NCBI RefSeq assembly: GCF_030272615.1
Contig: NC_081408.1
Location: 405,673,389-405,737,388 of the forward strand
DNA length: 64,000 bases
Origin: Cryptomeria japonica
Taxonomy: Eukaryota; Streptophyta; Pinopsida; Cupressales; Cupressaceae
Reading direction: 5' to 3'
Made by a program: the position numbers and the translations under genes. The notes under the pieces were generated by a model. The model saw only the letters and a program-made list of their open reading frames with translations, did not search any database and had not been told where the DNA came from. Every line of letters begins with the position of its first letter. Position 1 is the first letter of the stretch. Below, piece after piece: positions 12,561-24,649 of the stretch.

Positions 12561-14273
12561 AAGTGCTCCTGCAATCAAATCATCTCATCATATCAATTTC
12601 TTGATTTATCTATCTATCAAATCAACCTATCTATCGGTCTATTTTGCTCAATTAAGATTTTTATCAAATCTCGTTGGGCCCCTATCAATGACACTCATCT
12701 ATCATGAGGTCATTATCAATCCTATCTCATCTCACGCGTGCATCAAGATAATCAGAACTGATCATCAAATTTATCAATCAAGAGCGTCTAATTTTATCAA
12801 TTAGATAACTAATCAAATCAAATTGACAACAAACCCAACCTCTTTATCAAATCAATTCGAAAAATGACACAAATAGACAAATCAAATCATTTTCTCAAAA
12901 TCACCCAAATCAAATAATCGGAAAATCAAATCAAATCGTCAAAAATCGAAACCTGATCGTCAAAATCCAACATCCAAAATCAAATAAAAAACACCAAAAA
13001 TTGTGAAATCGCCAAAAAATCAAAAATCGCCAAAAATCGAAAAATAAAAAAAATTGAAAAATCAAAAAATCAAAAAAATTAAAAAATTGAAAAAATTGAA
13101 AAATCAAAAAATCAAAAAAATTGAAAAATCAAAAAAATTGAAAAATCTCCAAAATCAAATCAATCTCGCCAAAAAATCAAAAAATCGAAAAAACGAAAAA
13201 ATCGCTGAAAAAAAAAAAGACCAACCCCCACCCCCGCGGTGGCGCGCCACCCACAGTGCCTCCCACGGTGGCGCCCAAAGCGCCATCTACGGCACCGACA
13301 GCACCCGCGGTGGCGGCCACCACCAGGGCACCACCACCCCAAAAATGCAAAAAAAAACAAACAAATAAAAAAAACGAAGGCATTTAAAAAAAAATTGGTG
13401 TATTTTATTTTTAAAAAATGCATGCATAATAAAAAAAATTTGGGATACGAATTGAAAAATTTTGAAAAATCTGGAAAAATCAATTTCGTAAATTGAAAAA
13501 CCCATCTCAAAAATATAAGTTTTTTCCCAACCCATCTGACGAAACCGCTAAAAATGGATTTTTTATGCAAACAGCTAATTTTTTCAAAAAACAACTAAAA
13601 TTTAACAAAGTTGGGTTTTCTCGAAGTACGTATCGATGGACCGCATGTTGGAGGACGCTCATATCACCGAACTCACTCGAACCTATGCTAGTGGTACGAA
13701 ATTGCCATTTCCTTCTTCCGGAGCAATTTTTCTCAAACAACTGAAGTGCACAAATGAGGAGTGGTAAAAGGAATTCACCTTTTTAAACTCATAATGGGGC
13801 ATTTAAGTGGGATTTTTATTCCACTAATTTTTAATCATTTAATCAACTAATCCACCTGGTAGGGCAGTGTTTTCAAAATTCTTATTAGGAAATGAATCAG
13901 ATTGACTCTGAAAATCTCAAAAATCGAAAAATCATTAAAAATCTAAAAATTTCAAAAATTTCAAAAAAATCATAAAATCGCAGAAAATTCAAAAACATTC
14001 GAAAATTATCTGATTCATCTCCTGAGGGGGCATCCTCGCATCGATATCTATCAATCAGCGTCTGGGGAATCATATCGAGATTTATCATCTCAAAGATCGA
14101 AACCACATCAAATCCGCATCATATCGAGATTTATCATCTCAAAATCAAATCAGTATCATATCGAAACCAAATCCGCATCAAATCAAGATCGAATTTGCAT
14201 CCTATCGAAATCAATATCAGCAACATCATCAATCGAGTTTTTTTTGAACCAACACGTCGTCACACATCGCTTC
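12561..14273 (+). other. Noncoding tail of Tat element, second part
   Basis: Degenerate A/T-rich repeats of the CAAAAATCGAAAAATC type (12840-13220 and 13900-14000) flank a GC-rich island at 13225-13345. 14040-14230 is a CATATCGAGATTTATCATC-like loose tandem repeat (14075 and 14123). No gene is credible: the open frames here are low-complexity by-products. Confidence 0.6.
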
Positions 14274-14287
14274 AAAGAGGGGCAAAA
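14274..14287 (+). promoter_or_regulatory. Polypurine tract of Tat element
   Basis: AAAGAGGGGCAAAA immediately precedes a TG that starts the LTR. An almost identical tract, AAGTGGGGCAAAA, stands in front of the LTR at 22884. The PPT primes plus-strand DNA synthesis in LTR elements. Confidence 0.75.
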
Positions 14288-16907
14288 TGTATACACCTAA
14301 AAATGGTCTGAACATAGTTAATTAAATACACAGTTATTTGATTAATTCCCCTCCCCAATTAATTAAATTCACAAGCAATTTAATTAATTTCTCTATTCAT
14401 CTACTAGTAAATAAATCTACATGATTTATTTGTATAGTTCATTTCATATCCCCCTTTGATTAATTAATTCTAAATTAATTAATGTCCCCCGATATAAATC
14501 AATTCTTCTAATCCCTAATTAAGATTAACTAACTCAAGTTTGTTGAGATTAATTATCATTTTCCAATTATTTGAATTTCTAAATTCAAATGAGCACATGG
14601 CTCCTAACTTTTAACCACCTAACCTAACCATCCCCTAACTTAACCCGTTCCATCTAATCCTAGGTCTAACTAACCCTATCCTATCTTACACATCCTAACC
14701 TCCTATGGTGTGGATATTCTCCCCTTGAGACACATGGCACTTTTGCCACATGTCTCCTCCCTTGGACACTTGCCCTCTCATGAGAAAGGCTCCTTGACAC
14801 TTGTCACCATAGAGATGACAAGTGTCCCTTCCCCATCTTCCTCAATCTTGGCCCTTGATATATTCATATCAGATCTGGACCATCGATTCCTACCACCTCA
14901 TCTTTGGCCTTGGAATTTCTATAAATATCCCCCATTTTGGAGCAATAAGGATCCCATCTCATATCAATTTAGGTATTGTTATTGTAGTCACATAAATCTG
15001 TCTAGTTTAATTAAATGAATATTTTCTATTTATTTGATTAAAAATCCACTAGCCATCAGTTAATTAAATGAATATTTAATTAATTCATCTTCAAATATTC
15101 TCCTATTAATTAAATAAACTATTCAATTTATTTTAATTAATTAATTAAACCAAATTCACACTCAATAAAATAAATAAATACTATTTATTCAATTTAATCC
15201 TCTTTCCTCTTTTAAATAAATTAAATAAAACATTTATTTAAATCATTATTCCCCCCCACTTGCATTTTCCTACAAATGCAAGTTGCAACCACAAGTTGAA
15301 ATAAATTAATTTTATTTTAATTAAATCCTATTTTCCCTCACCCACCAAATCCACTTGCAATCCTATTCCCCTTCTAGACTCTTCTAACCCCTTCCTAATT
15401 AACCTAATCCATCCCCTAATTATTGTCACATTCCTAAGCAACTTGGAGTCACTTCTCAAAGACTTCAAAGTCTTTGAAAAGCATTAAATGCTTTGTGTGT
15501 TCAACAATTTAACCTCTAAAAGTCTTCCAAACCACTCATGGCTCTTACATGACCATTTATGGTTAACCCCTAACTCAACCCTCATGTGACTCATGTGTCT
15601 CCTCAAGCATTTATTGTTTTGACCATGGTTATCCCTTTTACCTTTGCATAAGAGTTTATCCATTGGATAAAAGTTTTATTCTTTGAATAAAGAATTTATT
15701 CACTCAACCCAACCTTGACCTTAACTCCCAAGTTAACCTTCAGGTCATGTCAAGCATTTAATGCTTATTCCCTCTCCTCTCAACCTATCTCATATTGACA
15801 CTTGTCATCCTGGGATTGGGTTAAAAGCCCTCACATGGATTGAATATCATTCAATCCTAACCCTTGTTGAGATTACTCAATCTCAGCCATCCATTGCTCC
15901 ATTTTTCCTATAAATAGAGCCCATTTCTTCATAATCCAGATCTTGAAAACTTGTATGCATTTAATCTATAGTAAATTCTAGAGAGCATTTAGCATTTAGC
16001 ATTTACATTTACTCTTTTGGATTAAAATCAACACTAGACTAGATAATAATCTCATTTCTAGCTTGTTCATACTTGCATAGCATTTAGAATAATCATCTAC
16101 AATCTTGAACCTCCATAAGCATCCATAGTGCAAAAATTTGTTGAGAGCTACACTAATTTGGAACTTGGAGAGGAGAGGAACAAAGGAGAAAGAGCTAAGA
16201 GCATGTAAGAAGGCATTTGGAGATGCCTTGTGATATTTGTTTCCCTAGTTAAATACTTTAGCATGTTTTTAGTGTCTCTTTTGATATGCCTGCTTAGATT
16301 AATTTTTGGTTGAATAACTCTAACTTTGATCTTTATTTCTTGTTGTTTTTGTGTGTTATTCCACCATAGGCTTTTAATCTAACACTTGTCCATTTTGCAG
16401 AGCATCATTTGGTGAATCTAACGTGAATCCAACACCCAACAACTTTTTTTTGTTTTCAAAAACTAACTTTTGATTGTTTAGCTTGACACACATGTTGCAC
16501 TTTGGTACTTTTGCTCGCACTTTGGCACTATTGCAATTTGATATTTTAGCATTGTTGTATTTACGATAGTGCTATTGTCTCAAATTTAGCGCTATTGTCC
16601 GTATATTAGCGCTTTTCAGTCTTAAGTAGCGCTTTTGTCCATGTTTTAGCGCACTTATTTTTGCTATTAGAATTTTTAGTTTAGCGCTTTTGTCATCATT
16701 TTAGTGTGTTTGTGTTAAGTAGCACTTCTGTTTGCACACAGAGTAGCGCTATTGTAACATAACATTGTAAAAAAGGCCATGTAACCGATAAAATAAATTT
16801 TCTTAGGCTTGTGGAAGCCTACCATATGGTCGGATTTTACTAACCTTTTTGCTTCATGTGCAGGTTTTGAACTAACCTCGTTTGTTACCTAAAATCAAAA
16901 ACTTTCA
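14288..16907 (+). mobile_element. 3' LTR of Tat element (end uncertain), two promoter-like segments
   Basis: Starts TGTATACACCTAAAAATGG right after the polypurine tract. It contains AT-rich blocks and two TATA-like boxes a kilobase apart, CTATAAATATCC at 14929 and CCTATAAATAGAGC at 15907, each preceded by similar C-rich, GACACTTGTCA-containing DNA. One end candidate is 16434 (CCAACA). The other is 16907 (ACTTTCA), followed directly by TTTGGCGCTC, which resembles a primer-binding site. The length, 2.1-2.6 kb, is large; a nested LTR is an alternative. Confidence 0.55.
16490..16760 (+). repeat. About 20-bp degenerate repeats (TAGCGCTTTTGTC)
   Basis: Roughly a dozen diverged units of about 20 bp carry the core TAGCGCTATTGTC or TAGCGCTTTTGTC. 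They resemble in period, not in sequence, the 21-bp array at 160-1065. Confidence 0.75.
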
Positions 16908-17045
16908 TTTGGCGCTCTAAAACTCAACAACACAAAATTCATTTCTTGCAAGTTAGGATCCATTTTGTTTTGGTGCTCTAAAACTCAACAACACAAATTT
17001 GCTTTCATTGCAAGTTAGTGATACATTTTATTTTGGTGCTTAAAA
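16908..17045 (+). repeat. Triplicated primer-binding-site-like segment
   Basis: TTTGGCGCTCTAAAACTCAAC at 16908 recurs as TTTTGGTGCTCTAAAACTC near 16967 and TTTTGGTGCTTAAAAAC near 17031, spaced about 61-62 bp. The TGGCGC/TGGTGC core looks like a tRNA-complementary primer-binding site just inside an LTR. The assignment to a particular tRNA was not made. Confidence 0.5.
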
Positions 17046-18150
17046 ACAAAACAAGGCAAATTTTCTTTCTTGCATCAAACTTAAAAATCACAATCCACAC
17101 TTCAATTTTTGTGCAAGTAAAAGAACAATCAACTTGTTTCAATTTTGCAAAACAATTTTACTTCACGCAAACATGTTTTTAATTAAGTTGACCAGGATTT
17201 CAAATTCTAGTTTACTCAAACATATTGCCTTTGAAGTTAAAAAGAACATCATGGTTGTTGAAGCAACATCTCCAATTAGATATAAAATCTTTTGCAATGA
17301 CAAGTTAAAAAGAACGAGTGTATTTTGTGTTTGGCACACTTGTGCAAAAGAGTTTGGTCGAGTGGTCCTACTTTTAACACACACTATCCTCTCCCTTAGC
17401 TTTCGTGGTCCTAGGTGCAAGACAAAAGTGTTAGTAACACTCAAGTTTTATATTTTTAAGAGAGGCCTGCCAAGAGACACATCACTCTTGGGAATGACCT
17501 CGTGCGGTAAATCCTTCGAGCCACTATAGAAATCAAGTGAGAGCGAAAGTTGTAGCCTTGGGTATAGTTGTTCCTACAGTGTAACTTGCTGAAAGGACAA
17601 ATGGGCCCCACCACAAGTTACAAGGCTCTTAAGTGAGTCACTGCAGAATGAACTTATGTCCAAAAACATCAAAAATTACTAAACACTTTTAAGTAGTAGC
17701 CCACCTATTCTATTGATTGAGGATATTTGTGATAAATTCAGTGCAAGAGCATAGATGGTTTTGCTCCCAAGATACTCACCATACATATTTCCTTGAGTAG
17801 AAACATAGCTTTTTGAAAATTCACTTGTGGCTTGATGAAAGTGATGACTCCCCCATCATAGGGATCATCTATTTGTTATGCTCGTGCAAGACTTAGTATA
17901 TCACATCCTTACCTACCACAGCGGGATTCATAAGGTATGTAGTACCAAAGTCGAAGAAATATCAAGATGTGGGCTGAAATTATCGCAACTGGCCATTTGA
18001 CCTTAGGGATAAAGAGTGTTTGAAGTGTTTTCATTTTAGTCAAAGACCAAGTACAAATTGAGCCGACTTTAGGCTTTGGAAAAACACCTAAAATACATTT
18101 GAAGGAAATGGTCATTAAAAATTTCAAAAGATTGGGTTGATCTAGACCCA
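17046..18150 (+). other. Leader-like region of the second unit
   Basis: No recognised domain. Open frames up to 131 codons exist but match no known family by eye, and codon use does not stand out. Possibly untranslated leader or a decayed gag start. Confidence 0.35.
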
Positions 18151-20130
18151 TACTTGTGCCTTTTGAGGCAAAATTCTTGTGTTTGTGTGCTTGCTTTGTT
18201 TTCTTGTCAAAGAAACATCATAAAATCCAAAAAACCAAAACAAAGTATTCATCCAATACAAACATTTTCAAAAACAAAGGATCCAAAACAAAGAGCAACA
18301 ACAAAAGTATCAAAACTATATGGCCATTCTTCAAATCTTGAGAAAGAAGAATCTTCATAAAAACATCAACTTGAAGAAAAGACCATTGAGCTCAAAGGCT
18401 CTTATCAAAAGGAGGAAATTCTTCTATCTTAATAGACAAATATTTGTCTCTCATAGAACCTTCTTATGCCACATGCGTCTTTACCTTCAAGGGAAATCAA
18501 ACGAATTTGATCTAGAGTCATTAAACCACAGAGCTTTTACACAATATCGAGCTTTGAGTTATCATCAAAATAAGGGAGGCAAGATCAATCCTGGCTTCTT
18601 TCTAGATATTTGTATCACATATAAGGTAGCTCGGGAAGAACCACTAGCTCCTAAAAGAGAAGAGGAAGAATTTGTCCCATATGTGACACAAAGCTTTTAT
18701 TGAAGTTAACATTTCATCCATTATCATATCCATCTCATCAACTCCATTCCAACTCTCAAAACACCCAAAGGTTTTTGTCCTAAGTTCTATTTCAAGATTT
18801 CTTGAATCAAACACAATACATCACTTTTAGATTGTCTCTACATCTAGGATAAACTCATCCTAGGAGGCATTTCTACGCAGGTTAAAACTAGTCTATGAGT
18901 GAATCCTCTCATTACTAGGTAGTTGGAGCTATAACACATCTCAGATCTCTCTAAACCTTATCCATTTATTCCAAGATGACCCCCTCCCATATCAAGAGAA
19001 AAGAATCCTTCCAAATCCCATCGCTAATCCACTTCCTAAGCAAGATCATCGTCCTATTCAAAATGAATCGTCAAACACCCTTCCTAATCTATCTAATGGT
19101 CCTCTTACATGTCAAGATCAAAGTATCCCTTTATTCCCTTGTCATAATTATCCATGTTTTCCTCAAAAGTCCATCATACCCATAAAGCCCTCTCATGATC
19201 CTATCATTCCTTACAAGCCACCTGCACCTCAAAATGGACTTGCCTCTAGCATCAAAAGTAAGAAGAAACCCTTTGTTAAAAAGATCTTCCAAAGCATGCA
19301 TTATCAAAGAAAAGGGTTAGACATTCATGAACATGGTATATTATAACCCCCTCATATAAATTAAAATCTTGATTATAATGGCTACATTGCTCACTCTCAA
19401 GATGTTGGTATCCCTCATAAATCCTACAAATACACGCCTTCCCCTTCACCCCTTCCATCTATTTTAGGTCCCTATATCCCTCCATCCCTTATGCGAGATC
19501 AACAAAGGCACACATCTTAGAGCACCCTCCATCCATCCAAAATACCTTCATATCATTCATATCCATCTACACATTATTTTCCTTCTCCGAGCAATTTGGA
19601 TGCCAAGCATAAAAGTCATGAGTCAAACAATCCACATGCATTTAAGGATAAACATGTCCCATCTAATCGACATGTAAAAACAAAGAAAAATGTGATCCAA
19701 AAAGAAAAAGAGATATACAAAAGGCCACAAAGGCTCGTTGAGCAAAAGAGAGAAATTTCAAAAACCATATGGGTTCCTAAGGTGCTTGTAGAAGAAATAC
19801 ATTCCAAGGAACTACAAAAGAAAGAAATTTCCAAAAGGCAACAAAGACCCACAAAGAAAGAAGAAAAGTCAAAATGTGTATGGTTTCCCAAGTCTTACAT
19901 CGAGGCAATGCATTCTAAAGTATCACAAAAAAATGAAAAATCAAGAACCATGTGGATTCCCAAGTCGCTCGTACAGGACTTGCACACTAAAGAAAAATCA
20001 AAATTGGCATTCAAGTTTGCTACCGTGGCTTCTCCCACATCCACTATCCGAAAACCTATTTCACCTCCTTCATCCATTTTGGCTCCTTGTGTCCTAAAAT
20101 CCACATCAACCTTTCTATCAAAATCATAAA
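18150..20130 (+). pseudogene. Lys-rich coding remnant of the second unit, unrecognised
   Basis: Several plus-strand open stretches are visible. The clearest (19596-20129, about 177 codons) is very basic. It carries three to four diverged internal repeats of about 40 residues, each with a core like KxxxWVPKxLVEEIHSK (compare WFPKSYIEAMHSK and WIPKSLVQDLHTK). An upstream stretch (18320-18703) contains QYRALSYHQNKGGKINPGF. No named domain was recognised. It may be a gag-like or accessory protein of the non-autonomous unit. Broken. Confidence 0.4.
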
Positions 20131-22870
20131 CTCCAAAATCCACTATTCCTCCACCTATCCACCACCCCTCAAGGTGTGTGCCAATGTTGATCTTGCTAGC
20201 ATTTCTATCCAGCCATGCACAATTCTTCCAACATCCCATCCATTATCCAACACCTTCTATCCTTCCATCCCTCTTATCCAATCCTTTGCATAAATCCTTA
20301 TAACCTTTTCGTCTTATCCTCCATTTCATCTCCCTTTACCATCACCCTATTGACATCTTTGAGCATACCTTCAATAGCCATGGATTGTTATAGAACATCT
20401 TTCAGGGATATTATCTTGAGAACAACTTGATTCCTGAGTCATATCTCCTATCAAGTATCCATCATCTTCCAACAGTTCAAAAAAGTCAAAAAAATAAAAG
20501 AAGAGAAAAAAAAAAAGAAAAAAAATGAAAAAAAAGAGAAAATGAAAAGAAAAAACAAAATGAAAAAAAAAGAAAAGCAAAGAAAAGAAAAAAAGTGAAA
20601 AATAAAAAAAGTAAAGAAAAATAAATTCGTCCACTGGTGAAAACCTGGCAAACAGGCGCCTTGGGCAAGTACCATGATGAAAACCTAGCAAATAGGCATC
20701 ATGCGTAATTCATTGTCCTCTTGCACTATTCACTAGGGGCAAGTTCCATCCGCGTGCATCCATCTATTATCCCCCATCCTCTATTATCCCTTATTCACTC
20801 TATATCCATCCATATCCCTTTTTCCACCTTTGATCTTGACAAGTTTAAGGATCTTTACAGGATTTTGTGTGTCCTATCTATTGCACTTGATCCACACCCT
20901 TAAGCTCCTATCCATTATTTTGTCCATTGATTTCTTCCATCCATCATTACCCCCTTTTGATCTTGCTTATCATATTTGCCTCCTATCCAAATCTATCCCT
21001 CGCTCTTGATCAAAATTAAGGAGATAAAATGCAAAAAACCTCTTGACATGTCCATTCCTTTGGATGACATGACATTCGTTACACCTATCCTAGCTTTATG
21101 TTGCTATATCTGGGCCTTGTGCTTGGATTAAACATGTTATCCTATTATGGTATAGTCATTGAAAATTGCATAAGCTTCCTCCCTCATTCACTTATCCATT
21201 TCCATCCCATTCGTTCATTCACTCACTCAAAATCCCTTTTACCTTGCTAGACACTAGGGGCAAACATTCAAAAAAATCATAAAAATCATAAAATATCCTG
21301 AAAAAAATCATAAAAATCATAAAATATCCTGAAAAAAATCTTAAAAATCATAAAATATCTTGAAAAAAATCTTTAAAATCATAAAATGTCTTGAAAAAAA
21401 TCTTAAAAATCACAAAATGTCCTGTAAAAATCTTAAGAATCATAAAATGTCCTGAAAAAATTTTAAAAATCATAAAATGTCCTGAAAAAATCTTTAAAAT
21501 CATAAAATGTCCTGAAAAAATCTTAAAAATCATAAAATGTCTTGAAAAAATCTTTAAAATCATAAAATATCTTGAAAAAATCTTAAAAATCATAAAATAT
21601 CTTGAAAAAATTCTAAAAATCATAAAACTGTCCTGAAAAAATCATAAAAATCATAAAATGTCTTGAAAAAAACCCTAAAAATTAAAACATTCATAAAAAC
21701 CCTAAAAATCATAAAAATCCAAAAACATGTAATAAACATTGCGATGACACAAACACTTCAGACAAGCAGACTACTTTCGAACTTCAACGGAATCATGATA
21801 GGACGAGACTTAAATTGAGCAAATAGAACAACATCTGATCAACTTATACACCCGAACCCATCAACTATGAACAAAAATCATTCGACATGAAACATATTGT
21901 TTGCTTGTTTGCTTATTTTCTTTTGATTTTTTTTTCTGATTTTCTTTTTTTGGTGACATGTCTTTTAGCCTTTCCGGGATGCCTCTGACTAGACATTTTA
22001 TCTCTAGGACGTCTTTGACTAGAAAGGCAAGGATGGGGCATGTTCACATGTTTGTTGCTTGTGGGATGTTCCGTAGGAATATGATGACATGTCCTAGGAC
22101 ATGATCACTTAAGATCATCGAAGACATATTGGTCTGATACACACCGAGGCATTCCTTTACTGTTTGATATGTTTACTTTCTCACAATTGGTGTGACTGAT
22201 TCATTTGGGTCTAATTCATATCCAAATGATTTTTTGCCTTTTGCTATAATAAGCTCGATGATGATACGAGCACTTAAAAAGCACAAAAATTCTCATCGCC
22301 TTTCATATCCTCTTTCTCATCACTCATTCTTTTTTTTCCCATCGCTTTTCTCTTCTCATTCTCCTTTTCATCTATCTTTTTCATCATTTCTTTCATCATC
22401 TTCTTCATTCTTCTTATTGCAGTGAGATCGATCAAACACTTTATCTAACTGATGCAGTGTCTTTGAATCTTTAATCTCTTTATCAACCAACTTGCTTCGT
22501 GCAATCTCAATACCCACGGAGTCAATCAATCAATCAATCATTGGATCACCTTATCTTGCGCTCGCATCAATCCCTATCAGCTTAATCAGCTTATCAACCT
22601 GGCTATACTGTTCATTTCCATCAATTGTTCAGTTACACCTCATCAACTGTGCATTTCCATCAAAAATACAATTCAACCTAATCCCTTGCGCAATATCAAT
22701 CATTCAATCTTCTCTCTCGCGATTTATCGAGAGATCAATCTCCATCATTTTGTTCGATCAATCTCTCGATGGGGCATAGCCAATCAATCATCACCCTTAC
22801 CAGGACACCTCTGGGGCATATATCAGTTGATCATTTTCTTTGAAATAACGCAACAGGCTGCATTGTCTCA
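20131..22870 (+). other. Noncoding tail of the second unit
   Basis: Includes a purine-rich GAAAAAAAGAAAA tract (20480-20640), the GAAAACCTGGCAAACAGG landmarks (20639, 20678), a 29-bp tandem array (21264-21665), the TTTGACTAG landmarks (21985-22030) and a TCATC/CAATCAATC-rich stretch (22320-22800). No gene is supported. Confidence 0.6.
21264..21665 (+). repeat. Tandem array of about 29-bp units
   Basis: About fourteen units of the form AAAATCATAAAATGTCCTG plus AAAAAATCTT (28-30 bp) in a row. The unit lacks stops in one frame on each strand, so ORFs of 81 and 91 codons appear on opposite strands as artefacts. Confidence 0.9.
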
Positions 22871-22883
22871 AAGTGGGGCAAAA
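22871..22883 (+). promoter_or_regulatory. Polypurine tract of second unit
   Basis: AAGTGGGGCAAAA directly before TGCAGACACATAAAAATTT. It is near-identical to the tract at 14274. Confidence 0.7.
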
Positions 22884-23625
22884 TGCAGACACATAAAAAT
22901 TTCCATTAATTTATCCTCATTTAATTTCAAATTTCTCTGAACATCAGGCGAATCCTAATTATTACACTATTATTTCTCCATAGTTCATTATTCAAAATTC
23001 CATCTTTTATTATATTATTATTAATATCTCATCATTTATCTATTAAATTTATTAAATAAAACATTATATCATATTCATGTATACACCTTCATCCAATCAC
23101 CTTATATACATTTCTCTATTTATTTAATAAAACCCTTTAATATCCCCTCCTACCACTTACCATTTCCCATTTACCACTCATCTTCCCTATACCACTCATC
23201 TTGTATTATCCTATATTCATCCCACAACATGAATTGCCCCGAGAAAATCTATTTAAACAAGGCCCCCTCTCTTATTTGGGTATCTCATCTTTATGCACGA
23301 AACTTATGTCAATTTGCATCCCATTATCTTGACATCTTATCCTCTATCTTTGTATTTCCAAATCTCCATTTCCTCATAGCTTTTTGCATAAGTGCTTCTG
23401 AGAGCAAATATATTAAATGTGAAATCTTGAGGAATAGGAGTGCAATGGAGTGAATTTTTGTTGCATGCATGTGTGTTTTAGATTAAACATTTGCATTTGT
23501 ATGTGTGTGTTTTGCAGGTACTTCATTGTTGGATGTTGGAAGATTGAATCTTGTATTCAATCCATTTCCTCCATCTACAATAACACTAAATAAAATTAAT
23601 TTAGGGAGAATGATAGATTCTAACA
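22884..23625 (+). mobile_element. 3' LTR of second unit, about 742 bp
   Basis: Starts TGCAGACACATAAAAATTT after the polypurine tract and has a TATA-like CTATTTAAAC at 23249. A likely end is TTCTAACA at 23625, with a TTTTGGTGCCCC primer-site-like sequence 20 bp further on (23645). The start resembles the LTR at 14288 (TGTATACACCTAAAAATGG), but the body differs, so the two belong to different subfamilies. Confidence 0.55.
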
Positions 23626-24290
23626 TTAAGAAAGATAATTATGTTTTGGTGCCCCACTCATGACCTCTTGTGGTCGTATAGGTAGAGGATGAGATCTCAT
23701 AGCCTGGAGTGCTTGTATAGACTCAGGATGAGATTGGGAAGGCCTAGATGGCATGATCGAATTTCCTTGTCTTCACGAAAGGATTTGTTTGGTTCCGCAT
23801 GAGTCCTCAATGGGGGTCAGGGTTTGGAGTTCATAGAGGGGTCGGACTGCTAGGGCAACTCATGTGAGGCTATGCAATGACACTCCTCTCTATTTGTACC
23901 ATAGAACCCTAGTCTTGAGAAGCCTCTGGTAGTTCTTGTGGTGATCCTTTATGGTAACTTTTGTAATGTGTTTGTATGTGTAAGTGGTCCTTTATGTCTC
24001 CTCAGATGTTGTCTTTGCCAACCTTGTTTTCTTGTGTGGTATGGGGCCTTATGTCTATCTTGTAGCATGGGGGGTGGGCCTTTGGGTTCCATATGGTCGG
24101 GTGGTTGTTGCCTACCTCCATCAAGGACCAAAGGACTTGTTCGTGAGCTTTGGTGACTCTTGATTCTTCCTTCATTTTCTTGTTGCGGATGTTTTGAATG
24201 ATGCATCGGTTGGTGTCTTGTGCATTTGATATCCTGTAATGTAACATTGATAATGTATATTATATAATATATTCTTCTTGGGGAGAATGA
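23626..24290 (+). other. Retroelement-like internal debris
   Basis: Follows the TTTTGGTGCCCC primer-site-like sequence and ends at a purine run GGGGAGAATGA. No domain recognised. Confidence 0.35.
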
Positions 24291-24640
24291 TGTAATATAA
24301 ACTATGTTATTATTTGGGATGTTTTAGAAATAATATGTTAATTTTATTAGATGTATGTTATGATGTTTTAAAGGTTATCATGGGAAAATTTACTTTGGTG
24401 CATTAAAATGAACCTAGTTTAAGATGTGGATGTTGTATTTATGTTATCTTTTACTTTGGTGGATTAATTAATTATGTATGACCATTGCTTAGGTAGCAAC
24501 ATTAGGGAAACCACAAGAGAATTTAGGTTAATGTGTAGTTTTCTTGAATGTATTAATGTTGCTTAATTAGTTATGATGTAATATAATTGTTTTTAAGGAA
24601 AAAAGATTGCTATGTTATTTAGTTGTCTTTTGTCATCCTC
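24280..24640 (+). mobile_element. Possible polypurine tract and LTR start
   Basis: TTGGGGAGAATGA (24279-24290) followed by TGTAATATAAACTATG at 24291 has the look of a polypurine tract and LTR start. A second GATGTAATATAA lies at 24577. The element is not otherwise defined. Confidence 0.35.
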
Positions 24641-24649
24641 CAAGGTTCC

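Larger units (their letters stand above)
1..16907 (+). mobile_element. Ty3/gypsy fossil, Tat lineage (5' end outside window)
   Basis: Decayed LTR retrotransposon read on the plus strand. Order: repetitive leader, gag, protease, RT, RNase H, second RNase H, integrase, long noncoding tail with an antisense PMD gene remnant, polypurine tract, 3' LTR. Tat lineage is inferred from RT wording (YQRAMTTIFHDMMH, MEDYVDDILAKS) and from the tandem RNase H pair, a known Tat/Ogre trait. The coding part is broken, with well over ten visible breaks, so it is old and immobile. The 5' LTR is not in the window, so its age cannot be estimated from LTR divergence. The 3' LTR end is uncertain (16434 or 16907). 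Confidence 0.85.
16908..23625 (+). mobile_element. Non-autonomous Tat-related unit (LARD-like) with 3' LTR
   Basis: This unit lies between the LTR at 14288 and the LTR at 22884. It shows no RT, RNase H or integrase. It does share tail landmarks with the Tat element in the same order: GAAAACCTGGCAAACAGGCG (20639), CTAGGGGCAA (20730, 21246), GACGTCTTTGACTAGAAAGG (22010), GGACATGATCA (22097) and the polypurine tract at 22871. It looks like a large retrotransposon derivative mobilised in trans. It is broken and old. A deletion derivative of an autonomous copy is the alternative. Confidence 0.55.

Noticed and set aside
13054-13594. Overlapping ORFs with Lys-rich or Pro/Arg-rich text
   Set aside because: A-rich degenerate repeats and a GC-rich island read through in several frames. 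No conserved domain.
17134-17529. 131-codon ORF as a host gene
   Set aside because: No recognised domain. Lies in the leader of the second retroelement unit, and a minus-strand frame of similar size overlaps it.
20371-20691. Phe-rich membrane-like peptide on the minus strand
   Set aside because: Arises from an A-rich GAAAAAAAG tract in the retroelement tail.
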